64,000 bases of DNA from Przewalskia tangutica (taxonomy: Eukaryota; Streptophyta; Magnoliopsida; Solanales; Solanaceae): NCBI GenBank assembly GCA_029844215.1, contig CM056724.1, positions 3,528,307-3,592,306 on the forward strand, read 5' to 3'. The notes under the pieces were generated by a model, which did not search any database, had not been told where the DNA came from, and was given only the letters and a program-made list of their open reading frames with translations. This document shows, piece after piece, positions 50,401 through 53,159 of this stretch (its first letter is position 1; every line of letters begins with the position of its first letter). The translations under genes were made by a program, and so were the position numbers.

Positions 50401-53000
50401 GGCACAAGGACAAGCAACTCAAAGAATTGTAAAAAACAGCAAAATACTTAAAACATGATAATTGTTTGGAAAAAGGAGGCGTAACTACCACAAATTAATA
50501 CGATAATCGAAGTACAAAAACAACAGATAGTAGCAGAAATCAATGGACAAGAAACTGCAATAATAATACTACGACTATTAGTATGAAAAGGTAAGTAGGA
50601 CGACGGCTCAACTACCTACTAAATATTTTAGTAATAACATGAAATGGGATGTGATAGGATACAAAATCAAGCCACGTGCCTGCTGCATTTCTATGCACAC
50701 CTTATACATCCAATAGCCCCTTTTCTAGGGCGACATAGTGGGATCCGACTCATATTCACTCTACACTTCCATTAACATGGAAATTCTAAATATGAAAGCA
50801 TTCATGAAACAAGAAAATCCTTAATTTGACATTAAGAGACTTACAAGATCAAGATCCTCTTTCTCTAAAACTTCAATGTCTGCTATTTGAGATTCATATC
50901 GCCTTCTCAGATATGAGTCGACATCCATTTCCATTTTATCCTATTTAACAAATGTGCAACAATCAACAAATGTATGAAATGCAGAAGAAGAAAAACTTTC
51001 TTTTCTTGGTGTACAGAAAGGTAGATAAAAGAAATTTAAGTGACTGACCTTTGTTGCCACATAAAAGTATGGCCTGAATTTGTACTTTGCTTTGAATGTT
51101 GAACCATCCTTCATCAAAAAATTCACATAAGAACTCACCAATATAACATTTCAATATTTAAACAACCTTCACAAAAAATATACAATTTTTTTCACATGAA
51201 TAAATAACAAAATCACAGCAATAAACAGCATTTCAGTATCTTCCCTTCTCAGACTCAATAAACAACACCTTCACTAAAAATACCCAATCAATAACTCACA
51301 AAATTGCATTTTGTTTTTTTCACATGAATAAACAAAAAAATCACAGCAATAAACAACATTTCGATATTTTCCCTTCTCGAATCAATAAACAGCACCTTCA
51401 CTAAAAATACCCAATCAATAACTCACAAAATTGACATTTTGTTTTTTTTCACATGAATAAACAACAAAATCACAGCAATAAACAACAATGTCACAGCAAT
51501 AGACAACATTTCAATATTTCCCTTCTCGAAATCAATAAATAACACCTTCACTAAAAATATCCAATCAAAAACTCACAAAATTGACATTTTATTTTTTTTC
51601 ACATGAATAAACAACAAAATCACAGCAATAAACAACATTTCAATATTTTCCTCTCAGAATCAATAAACAACACCTTCACTAAAAATATCCAATCAATAAC
51701 TCACAAAATTGACATTTTGTTTTTTTACATGAATAAACAACAAGTGATATTCTATAGGTATTTATAATTTTTACTTGACAAACAAAATAAAGGTCGACAC
51801 AATTGTACACTTTGCGAGTCTCCTGATCCTCCCACATAAAAAACTCACATAAAGTAAAATTTCATTTTTTTCCTTTCTCAGATAAATGAACAACACCTTC
51901 ACTAAAAATATCCAATCAATAACTCACAAAATTGCCATTTTTTCACATGAATAAACAAGAAAATCACAGCAATTTTCCATTTGCACTATAATTTTTGCCT
52001 GAGAACTATATAAAGGTCGCACAACTGTACAATTTGCGAGTCTCCTGATCCTCCCACATAAAAACTCACAGAAACTAAAATTTCATTTTTTTTTCCTTTC
52101 TCAGATAAATAAACAACACCTTCACTAAAAATATCCGATCAATAACTCACAAAATTGCCATTTTGCTTTATCTTTCACATGAATAAACAACAAAATCAAA
52201 GTTATATTCCATAATTACTGGTATAATTTTTGGAATATTTTCAAAAATATATACGCCACATAGTCCAATATACAATACTATACCAGGTAAAAGCATTATA
52301 CATAATATATCAACCTTGTATAAAGTGTATAATACTCTATAAAAGGTGTTTATACACAAATATGTTGAAAATCATGTGTTTATACATATAGTACGGGCTA
52401 CGTGACATAAATATTTTCAAATATAGGCATAGAAGCGTAATTTTACCTGACAAACAAAATAAAGGTATATACACCACCTAGCTCAATATACAATATTACA
52501 CAATCTTATACCTAGGTGGAAAGCACTATACATAATGTATCAACCTTGTATAAAGTGTATAAAAGGTGTTTATACACAAATATGTTGAAAATCAGGTGTT
52601 TATACACAAAGTATGGACTATGTGACGTAAATATTTTCAAAAAAAAGACAGCGTAGTATTCCCTATATTTTTTACCTGACAAACAAAATAAAGGTCGACG
52701 CAACTGTACGCTTTGCGAGTCTCTTGATCCTCCCACGACGACTACAAAATTGAACCAAAAAAAAAAAATTAAAAAAAAAAATATTCAACAAAAATGAGGT
52801 GAAATTTGAAGTGTAGAAGTAGTAGTAGTAGTTACAGATGCAAGTGTTAGAAGCCAGCCGAGTCGTTTATCTCCTTCGGTGAAAACATCAAACCCTAGCT
52901 TCGATTCGAGTTGTTCTTCGGAATTAAGTATGAGTTTTTGCTTCTTTGGTATCCTACTGTCTCGCCGGTCCCACCGCCGGCTATTTTCGGCGGCGTTCAT
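2040..53000 (-). CDS. POL2A: DNA polymerase epsilon catalytic subunit, complete, 49 coding exons
   Basis: Leading-strand replicative DNA polymerase with 3'-5' proofreading; catalytic subunit of the nuclear Pol epsilon holoenzyme. Joining 49 GT-AG exons on the minus strand gives 6651 nt, 2216 aa plus stop, close to the roughly 2160-2290 aa of plant and animal orthologues. Every junction keeps phase and no exon has a stop. The start at 53000 is the first ATG of the leader and opens with MNAAENSRRWDRR, resembling plant orthologues; the longer open frame to 53090 begins with GTG and is not a eukaryotic start. Domains in order: N-terminal domain, exonuclease (FDIETT at about residues 248-253), polymerase (LDVAAMYPN about 599-607, NSFYG about 787-791, DTDG 834-837), degenerate second polymerase-like half, Cys-rich zinc region (about 2099-2179). 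Exon coordinates are in the block entries below. Identity is near certain; exact UTRs are not determined. Confidence 0.96.
2537..7134 (-). CDS. POL2A: Pol epsilon exons 37-48: C-terminal non-catalytic domain
   Basis: Exons: 37 = 7134-7033, 38 = 6946-6863, 39 = 6609-6535, 40 = 6399-6340, 41 = 6210-5954, 42 = 5877-5829, 43 = 5560-5400, 44 = 5317-5251, 45 = 4633-4487, 46 = 4292-4122, 47 = 4020-3808, 48 = 2643-2537. Conserved stretches: NERITLSRYAHVPIGNFDVDW, FFSRALRDQQQ, VLWISDNGIPDLGGVNDE, YPGAYRKVTVELK, SCAPAFRVLKQLIQRCL, LHDPALHSMLHKVMQKMFALL, FASFSKIIIDTGK, LEPLQFWHSLLFMDQYNFGGIQ, FIKHVCAVLALDQNVQHEV and LLKLVRVREFAPEAEF. Introns are small except 44 (617 bp) and 47 (1164 bp, with a TRIM). 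Exon 45 contains a variable acidic stretch (residues near PGEESVCGESQ). No frame damage is seen. Confidence 0.93.
2961..3405 (-). mobile_element. TRIM-like retroelement, two LTRs plus an inverted LTR piece
   Basis: TGTTAAGAAATGG starts LTR copies at 2961 and 3177; each continues with CTCAACC...AAAGCTAGCT, then GAGACCAATTAC and CATCCCACA. The second is preceded by TTTGATACCA, the reverse complement of a tRNA-Met PBS, as in other copies of this family in the window (10442, 37985). From about 3305 to 3400 the same LTR end appears inverted (GGTCTCCTTAATTTGG...CTCACCTCAAGACC). No coding capacity. A 13-base C run lies at 3076-3088. Located in intron 47. Confidence 0.65.
7237..27035 (-). CDS. POL2A: Pol epsilon exons 30-36: start of the inactive C-terminal half
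   Basis: Exons: 30 = 27035-26891, 31 = 26806-26609, 32 = 26519-26445, 33 = 17541-17351, 34 = 11328-11145, 35 = 11063-10999, 36 = 7363-7237. They encode family stretches such as GVNSYFERHELALTRSHWQ, GQFFAWVVVEGVMHKI, TIPRVFYLNSK, VNKILPHGRHSYNL, GIYETKVPLVFSAILQMGCVCKV, DGWSLSELHMKTTTECPYL and ALDDFPCISIPCN. In this enzyme family the C-terminal half is a degenerate exonuclease-polymerase fold that scaffolds the CMG helicase and small subunits rather than catalysing. Four of the gene's five largest introns fall around here or nearby: intron 32 is 8903 bp, 33 is 6022 bp and 35 is 3635 bp, all inflated by mobile elements. Splice sites still pair in phase across them. Confidence 0.93.
7538..9950 (-). 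mobile_element. 5'-truncated RTE LINE 3' end, split by a copia insertion
   Basis: The plus strand shows (CAA)n then the tail ACATACCCAGTGGAACCCCA...AAGACCCCCGGCTC at 7557-7670, then more LINE 3' sequence to 7933, resuming at 9851 to 9931 (CGACTACTAATATG...TTCTACCCTAATTTG), which matches the 3' part of the RTE element at 32706-34110. A 19-bp imperfect duplication AGTCTTGAGATTCCACCAC / AGTCTTGAAATTCCACCAC flanks the whole (7538-7556 and 9932-9950), as expected for target-primed insertion. The copia at 7939-9845 sits inside, so it came later. In POL2A intron 35. Confidence 0.8.
7939..9845 (+). mobile_element. Internally deleted Ty1-copia element
   Basis: 5' LTR 7939-8114 and 3' LTR 9712-9845 (TGTTAGAATAG...TTTTCTCACA), PBS TGATATCAGAGC at 8115, purine tract CTTGAGGGGAG before the 3' LTR, flanking 5-mers ACTGT/ACTGC. 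The 5' LTR carries an internal duplication of about 45 bp. Interior: gag zinc knuckle CSYCNRLGHIRAVC near 9285-9325, then an abrupt jump to RT sequence (EKVYMEQPPGFVAQGS, LYGLKQSPRAWFGK), then the gene end. Protease, integrase, most RT and RNase H are missing and stops occur, so the copy is dead. Same family as the element at 22074-26408. Confidence 0.85.
10050..10244. mobile_element. Short MITE-like element with a tRNA-like internal segment
   Basis: Ends TGACGGAGCTAGG and GGTAGCTCCGCCCC form an imperfect inverted pair, a pattern common for small hAT-like elements. On the minus strand the interior reads GGTGTAGTGGTTAAGG, then GGTCACGAGTTCGATCC, resembling A and B boxes of a tRNA-type Pol III promoter. 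It could be a MITE or a SINE-derived composite. A target duplication was not clear. Confidence 0.5.
10442..10757 (+). mobile_element. Complete TRIM retroelement
   Basis: LTR 10442-10563 (TGTTAGAGTATCGC...TTTTCTTAACA), then TGTATTAGAGTCACGCC, resembling a tRNA-Met PBS, a roughly 100-bp interior with no coding capacity, and a second LTR 10665-10757 (TGTTACAGTATCACC...TTTTCTTAACA). The flanks AGAAC and AAAAC may be a decayed 5-bp target duplication. At 316 bp it is a typical terminal-repeat retrotransposon in miniature. In POL2A intron 35, 240 bp from exon 35. Confidence 0.75.
12800..13228 (+). mobile_element. L1-type LINE 3' end fragment
   Basis: The plus strand reads, with a few stops, FELWWDMFRWFDTSWVMPKT, then ALMWVVWRERNRRAFEG, then SVIFFWC, the C-terminal reverse-transcriptase-associated zinc region (zf-RVT) of plant L1 elements. 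It ends in an A-rich tail near 13228 after ATATTTTACTTTATAAAAAA, the same end as the copy at 40020. Strongly 5'-truncated. The 500 bp upstream of it are AT-rich and hold a 14-base G run at 12482-12495. Confidence 0.75.
13500..14872 (+). mobile_element. RTE-clade LINE, 5'-truncated, with full 3' tail
   Basis: Translated with frameshifts it gives SALSPFLFALVMDGLTR, then CMLFADDIVLIDETRSGVN (the FADD catalytic motif of reverse transcriptase), KLSRTKTEYLECKF, YLGSIIQGNGEIDDDVTHRI, and finally MRWFGHVQRRDTNDPVR and a stop at 14454. A roughly 300-bp 3' UTR follows, then GAGCCGAGGGTC...CTACCCTCCCCAGACCCCAC...GGGTACGTTGTTGT. Several stops mean it is inactive. In POL2A intron 33, opposite to the gene. 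Confidence 0.85.
15127..16059. repeat. Long inverted repeat (450-bp arms, 35-bp loop)
   Basis: Left arm 15127-15576 begins AGAAAAGCATAGGCTACCCC; right arm 15612-16059 ends GGGGTAGCCTATGCTTTTCT. I followed the arms through GGTCTCACA/TGTGAGACC, CGATTGTAGCCTA/TAGGCTACAATCG and GTTCATGAACTA/TAGTTCATGAAC; they match with only scattered mismatches and one- or two-base gaps. The loop repeats GTTCAGACTTGGAAAATTG, also found in the right arm. There is no coding capacity and no clear target duplication. In POL2A intron 33; the pre-mRNA could fold into a roughly 450-bp duplex. Confidence 0.93.
16566..16915 (-). mobile_element. RTE LINE 3' end / TS-like tail
   Basis: The plus strand begins CAACAACATACTCAGTGTAATCCCA, then GGGAGGGTAGAGTGTACGC, ACCTTGGGAGGTAGAGAGG and CTTCGGCTCA, followed by LINE 3' UTR (CTACGACTACTAGTAAGGAAGG, TTCTACACTAATT). 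A 43-bp unit (GAACAAGAGATTGTAAATAA...) is duplicated at about 16744 and 16787. 5'-truncated and inverted relative to the plus strand. Confidence 0.7.
17103..17225 (-). mobile_element. TS-like SINE or RTE 3' tail
   Basis: AACAACAACAACATACCCGG, then GGGGTCTGGGAAAGG, GTACGCAGACCGTACCCCTACC, GTAGAGAGGTTGTTCCGATAGACCCTCGGCT. This is the roughly 120-bp Solanaceae tail repeat without the LINE 3' UTR, so it may be a true SINE or a more truncated LINE end. It lies about 125 bp downstream of exon 33. Confidence 0.7.
17937..18080 (-). mobile_element. TS-like SINE or RTE 3' tail
   Basis: AACAACAACAACATACCCAGTG, then GTGGGGTCTTGGG, GTGTACGCAGCCTTACCCTACC, AGGTTGTTTCCGGTAGACCCTCGACTC, in the same orientation as the copies at 16566 and 17103. 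It directly abuts the hAT element at 18089. In intron 32, about 395 bp upstream (gene sense) of exon 33. Confidence 0.7.
18089..20236 (+). mobile_element. hAT-superfamily transposon with decayed transposase
   Basis: Possible 8-bp target duplication GTATACAA/GTATATAA (18081-18088, 20237-20244) brackets a 2148-bp unit. Frames at 18558-18915, 19108-19677 and 19851-20156 together resemble plant hAT transposases of the TTF/zf-MYM1-like kind: N-terminal ISPFFKTKEPTKP and IWEYLFGQRDEVRRAHINEGPC, middle RVGDTRWGSYLRSESSSIKMY, and C-terminal hAT dimerisation motif LPVSTATNERAFSATKIVKSRLRNKMSDDYLKN (cited in part). The middle is internally deleted (about 500 codons remain of the usual 700-800), with stops near 19014 and 19678, so it is defective. 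In POL2A intron 32. Confidence 0.85.
20297..20665. repeat. Tandem duplication, period 186 bp
   Basis: AATGGTCCTCATCTAG begins two copies at 20297 and 20483. Both continue with TTACTAGTAAATAT, CTCATTTAGAAAAAGGAAAT and TTAAGCTGGTAATGTC plus a T run, with about 90% similarity by eye. Non-coding. The following 1.4 kb (20670-22068) is AT-rich intron in which I see no gene, only short degenerate repeats such as a 20-bp pair at 21392 and 21473. Confidence 0.85.
22074..26408 (-). mobile_element. Near full-length Ty1-copia retrotransposon
   Basis: 3' LTR 22074-22214, 5' LTR 26238-26408 (141 and 171 bp; the longer one has a 23-bp end duplication), PBS TGGTATCAGAGC at 26226-26237 (minus), and an exact 5-bp target duplication TGAAC at 22069-22073 and 26409-26413. 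Order on the minus strand is copia-type: gag with two zinc knuckles (about 25400-25530), integrase part with PYTPHQNRVAEMKNRHLIETA (about 24400), RT with NVFLHGDLEEEVYMEQPPGF, LYGLKQSPRAWF and YVDDIVITGND (23100-23400), RNase H with MAVATCELVWIKQLLRGLKF (22450-22530). Frameshifts and stops split the polyprotein, so it is inactive. In POL2A intron 32, antisense to nothing: it shares the gene's orientation. Confidence 0.93.
27594..27800 (-). mobile_element. tRNA-derived SINE with target duplication
   Basis: CCTTTCTAGTAACTATTT (27594-27611) and CCTTTTCTAGTAACTATTT (27782-27800) flank a roughly 170-bp body. Read on the minus strand the body starts CTACCAAGGGTGTGACATGG (A-box-like), has GGGTTGATAACTAG (B-box-like) and ends AACCACGGTTATAAGAAAAA. 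This matches the general form of Solanaceae SolS SINEs. In intron 29. Confidence 0.75.
28080..28445. mobile_element. Probable SINE and copia LTR remnants
   Basis: A T-run followed by ATGACAAGGGAACCCGCAGC and CTTTGGGTGCGCACAG (28094-28145) is a common plant repeat end. Then CATCTTGAGGGGAGTATTACAG (28243) looks like a copia polypurine tract with the start of an LTR, running to about 28440. No second LTR was found. Weak assignment. Confidence 0.4.
28567..31024 (-). CDS. POL2A: Pol epsilon exons 25-29: thumb and linker
   Basis: Exons: 25 = 31024-30929, 26 = 30782-30582, 27 = 29364-29310, 28 = 29227-29085, 29 = 29006-28567. They carry the end of the active polymerase half (HGSTLEECYSAVAAVADRWLDLL, SESSTMSKSLADYGEQKS, TAKRLADFLGDAMVKDKGL, GTPVSERAIPVAIF, IIDWSYYKQRL, KIITIPAAMQ, HPDWLHKKV) and the lysine-rich linker, which is poorly conserved between species. 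Exon 26 ends IVACEPK; relatives I remember have Arg where this copy has Cys. Exon 29 is the longest internal exon (440 nt) and ends with the basic segment QQKKRKWKELREERKRLR, a plausible nuclear localisation or DNA-contact patch. Phases: exon 27 leaves one base, exon 29 leaves two (AG), matched by exons 28 and 30. Confidence 0.93.
32706..34110 (-). mobile_element. RTE-clade LINE, 5'-truncated
   Basis: Same architecture as 13500-14872 but on the minus strand: tail with CAACAACAACATACCCAGTA at 32716, CCTTGGTAGGTAGAGCG and ACCCTCGGCTCGG, 3' UTR to about 33160, then coding remains 33160-34100 including MLFADDIVLIDETRSGVND and LSRTKTKYLEYKFSDESDCE (33700-33943). Stops and frameshifts are present. 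In POL2A intron 24. The 1.7 kb from 31025 to 32705 before it is AT-rich intron with no feature I can name. Confidence 0.85.
34208..34890 (+). mobile_element. 5'-truncated copia tail between direct repeats
   Basis: RNase H segment GYIDVDWAGSPSDRRYTSRY...SKSKKQSG...AESEYRAMVVVTCELVWINQ (34240-34533), a broken remainder, the purine tract CTTGAGGGAG and one LTR at 34712-34844 (TGTTAGAATAGG...TTTCTCACA). A roughly 40-bp repeat occurs on each side: AGTACACAACAACTACACC...CAAACAAGTTGG (34208-34243) and AGTACACAGCAACAACAAC...CAAACAAGTTGG (34844-34887). In intron 24, 100 bp from exon 24. Confidence 0.8.
34990..39784 (-). CDS. POL2A: Pol epsilon exons 14-24: polymerase palm and fingers
   Basis: Exons: 14 = 39784-39671, 15 = 39398-39294, 16 = 36995-36877, 17 = 36790-36649, 18 = 36564-36470, 19 = 36338-36233, 20 = 36131-36052, 21 = 35941-35765, 22 = 35584-35497, 23 = 35349-35269, 24 = 35133-34990. 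Motif A is LDVAAMYPNIILTNRLQ in exon 15 (catalytic Asp about 600). CTACDFNRPGKKC in exon 16 lies in the Cys-rich region that in the yeast enzyme holds an iron-sulphur cluster. FYVDTVR/SFRDRRYEYK spans exons 18-19. Motif B is CILNSFYGYVMRKG across exons 20-21. Motif C is LELDTDGIW in exon 21 (Asp 834 and 836). KEEGILIKKRYAVFN in exon 24 is the KKRY motif. All three catalytic motifs look intact. Intron 15 holds the three-LTR TRIM and a SINE. Confidence 0.95.
37985..38575 (-). mobile_element. TRIM with three LTRs and two interiors
   Basis: LTR copies start near 37985, 38196 and 38437, each with CTAACTCAACCCCAAAAGCTAGC-like sequence, GAGG(G)GAGGATTGC(C)CAAGTCCATATAA and GAGACCA. Between them are two interiors ending GGCTCTAATATCATGTAAAG and GCTCTGATACCATGTAATGT, reverse complements of a tRNA-Met PBS. 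The first and third LTRs both end ATCCCTAG(T/C)CGATGTGGGAGAATTCAACA. No coding capacity. In POL2A intron 15. Confidence 0.8.
38613..38791 (+). mobile_element. Au-type SINE, full length
   Basis: GGGGAGTCTTGGAGTAACTAG (A-box region), GGTCATGGGTTCAAGCC (B box), AAGGCTGCGTACAATAGAC, then CCCGCGCATGGCGGGAGTTTAG and TGCACCGAGCTGCCCTTTTTT. The ordered tRNA-like head, conserved body and T-run tail match the Au SINE family. In intron 15 just past the three-LTR TRIM. Confidence 0.85.
40020..40612 (+). mobile_element. L1-type LINE 3' end
   Basis: Coding remains of the zf-RVT region: FLCEASLEANNHLLLHCKFS, QIWSFILNILGVSWVMP, then, after a frame change, CPICIMWTLWLDRDNRCFEG and LYVWCKSSP, ending near 40530 with LVDFFCTFKVSSRY. 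The 3' end has CAATAAAATACTTTACCTTATAAAAAAAG. Fairly young by its long open stretches. In POL2A intron 13. Confidence 0.8.
41282..41390. repeat. 29-bp minisatellite, CCA-rich
   Basis: CATCAGGCAACTCCACCAAC recurs with period 29 at 41293, 41322 and 41351, embedded in CCA/CAC triplets that continue to about 41420. Over three units. The surrounding 40620-42248 is otherwise featureless intron 13. Confidence 0.85.
42249..47437 (-). CDS. POL2A: Pol epsilon exons 7-13: 3'-5' exonuclease domain
   Basis: Exons: 7 = 47437-47220, 8 = 46867-46781, 9 = 46698-46564, 10 = 45793-45671, 11 = 44830-44747, 12 = 42706-42542, 13 = 42425-42249. This is the DEDDy proofreading domain of B-family polymerases. Exo I is CAFDIETTKLPLKFPDAE in exon 7, with the catalytic Asp and Glu at about 249 and 251. 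Exo II is YVTYNGDFFDWPF in exon 9 (Asp about 339). Exo III is YSVSDAVSTYYLY in exon 12 (Tyr 433, Asp 437). All catalytic acidic residues are present, so proofreading should be intact. Exon 12 continues with PPDEVLRKGSGTLCE and exon 13 with SETYIGGHVECLESGVFRSD, both highly conserved in the family. Intron 9 carries an Au SINE and intron 11 a nested SINE/MITE/L1 cluster. Confidence 0.95.
43073..43190 (+). mobile_element. 5'-truncated Au-type SINE
   Basis: GTGGAAACAGCCTCTTGCAG, AAGGTTGCGTACAATAGACC and GTGCACCGGGTTGCCCTTTTT lack the tRNA-like head. ATAAAAGATATTATAC before it and ATAAAAGATATTATATG after it form a 15-16 bp target duplication inside the MITE. Confidence 0.85.
43205..43735 (-). mobile_element. 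L1-type LINE 3' end fragment
   Basis: Read on the minus strand: LNCGEDVDHLLLHCGFTMRLWWDMLRWFGTWATPKTVKDQ, cited here as overlapping pieces DHLLLHCGFTMRLWWDML and RWFGTWATPKTVKDQ, the zf-RVT region, then ERNRRCFE-like remains and the LINE 3' end with GGGGTATACC. Clearly related to 12800-13228. 5'-truncated. Confidence 0.75.
46000..46236 (-). mobile_element. Au-type SINE, full length, with target duplication
   Basis: On the plus strand GGGCAGCCCGGTGCACTAAG at 46020 through CTCCAAGGCTCCCC at 46195; the minus strand has the B box GGTCATGAGTTCAAGCC. TTTTCAGTGAAAAATA flanks it at 46000 and 46217, with about 20 extra bases on the right. In intron 9. Confidence 0.85.
47538..53000 (-). CDS. POL2A: Pol epsilon exons 1-6: N-terminal domain
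   Basis: Exons (minus strand, high to low): 1 = 53000-52836, 2 = 52741-52676, 3 = 51108-51049, 4 = 50940-50845, 5 = 47987-47827, 6 = 47626-47538. Together they encode residues 1-212 and part of 213. Recognisable family stretches are LESKLGF, SSWEDQETRK, CVDLYFVCQ, KYKFRPYFY, YLRRRYES and LREYDVPYHVRFAIDN. Exons 2, 3 and 4 are exactly 22, 20 and 32 codons in phase 0. Exon 5 leaves two bases (AG) and exon 6 one base (G), which pair with the next exons. Exon 2 is chosen at 52676-52741 because only this copy has a proper TGTAG acceptor next to SSWED and a CAG/GTAAAA donor; degraded copies follow in intron 2. Intron 4 (47988-50844) is the largest here and holds L1 and RTE LINE debris. Confidence 0.93.
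48335..48622 (-). mobile_element. L1-type LINE 3' end fragment
   Basis: AAGGTAAAATTTTTAATTAATAATGGG, GGTATACC-like and GATTCTCTATGAACG, CATGGGTGCACCAAAAAAAAGGAA and CAAAAGCTCTACTATTTATC parallel the minus-oriented L1 end at 43205. No long open frame remains. In intron 4. Confidence 0.6.
49070..49780 (-). mobile_element. Degenerate LINE 3' region
   Basis: GCAACAACTACACCTCAATC...CAAACAAGTTAAATCGGCA and ATATGAATCC form the tail found beside the copia fragment at 34850. Beyond it, plus-strand CTATGGATTGATGCATC and TCTCCATCTATTCCATTATCCTAG look like antisense remnants of a LINE coding end. Heavily mutated; the assignment is tentative. Confidence 0.45.
50284..50640 (-). mobile_element. RTE LINE 3' end
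   Basis: ACAACAACATACTCAATGGAATCTC, GTGGGGTCTGGGGAG, ACCTTACCCCTACCTTGGGAGG and GACCCTCGGCACAAG, followed by LINE 3' UTR with CAACAGATAGTAGCAGAAATC and TACTACGACTATTAGTATG, closely matching the truncated LINE at 7557-7860. 5'-truncated. In intron 4, 200 bp from exon 4. Confidence 0.75.
51772..51834 (-). pseudogene. Extra copy of POL2A exon 2 (copy D), frame retained
   Basis: On the minus strand this reads WEDQETRKVYNCVDLYFVCQ, differing at only a few positions from genuine exon 2 at 52676-52741. The donor is CAA/GTAAAA, still usable. The upstream side differs: SS is replaced by TTTTTTATG, and the nearest AG (in GTGAG) would give an in-frame exon beginning FFMWEDQ. It could therefore be an alternative or cassette exon, but no evidence of splicing is available. 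Confidence 0.75.
51998..52057 (-). pseudogene. Degraded copy of POL2A exon 2 (copy C)
   Basis: The 5' part (GGGAGGATCAGGAGACTCGC) is conserved with exon 2, but the 3' part has lost a base after the CTGT segment and reads ACTATATAAAGG where exon 2 has the CVDLYF codons. The frame is broken and the donor is altered. It arose with the surrounding intron repeats. Confidence 0.7.
52240..52640. repeat. Duplicated intron segment with partial exon 2 copy
   Basis: Two copies of a roughly 235-bp unit (about 52240-52470 and 52475-52700). Both contain ATCAACCTTGTATAAAGTGTAT, AAAAGGTGTTTATACACAAA and AATATGTTGAAAATCA. The first copy ends at 52445-52466 with only the last 17 bases of exon 2 plus its donor; the second ends in the genuine exon 2. 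This shows that the duplication unit included the exon end. Confidence 0.75.
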
Positions 53001-53138
53001 ACTTTTCCCGGTGGAATCGCCGGTGAATGAAGTGTAGGAAATGGATTGAGATCGAAAGTTGGAGATAAAGTTTGGTTCGTTTGATTTCACAGTCTACTAG
53101 GGTGTGAAAGAGGGAAAGGAAAGGGGTGGGGGGCTGTG

Positions 53139-53148
53139 TTTCCCGCGC
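53139..53148 (-). promoter_or_regulatory. E2F-type binding site in the POL2A promoter
   Basis: The plus strand reads TTTCCCGCGC (GCGCGGGAAA on the gene strand), an exact match to the plant E2F consensus TTTSSCGS. It lies 139 bp upstream of the POL2A ATG, in a GC-rich patch surrounded by AT-rich DNA. E2F sites are well known in promoters of plant replication genes, so S-phase control is the natural inference. No convincing TATA box is seen between it and the ATG. Confidence 0.75.
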
Positions 53149-53159
53149 TTTCTTTTTCT

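Larger units (their letters stand above)
51180..52180. repeat. Irregular tandem repeat in POL2A intron 2
   Basis: A unit of roughly 120-150 bp recurs, beginning near 51268, 51388, 51541, 51671, 51891 and 52121. Each carries CACCTTCACTAAAAATA, CCAATCAATAACTCACAAAA, a T-run followed by CACATGAATAAACAA, and CACAGCAATAAACAACA. Spacing varies because some units also include a copy of coding exon 2 and its flanks. The repeat is confined to this intron in the window. Confidence 0.85.

Noticed and set aside
51049..52675. Intron 2 repeats as an active transposon
   Set aside because: Units are irregular, confined to the intron and include exon 2 sequence; tandem duplication explains them better.
53001..53090. 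N-terminal extension of POL2A by 30 codons
   Set aside because: The open frame continues upstream but begins with GTG; there is no ATG between it and 53000, which is the first ATG of the leader.
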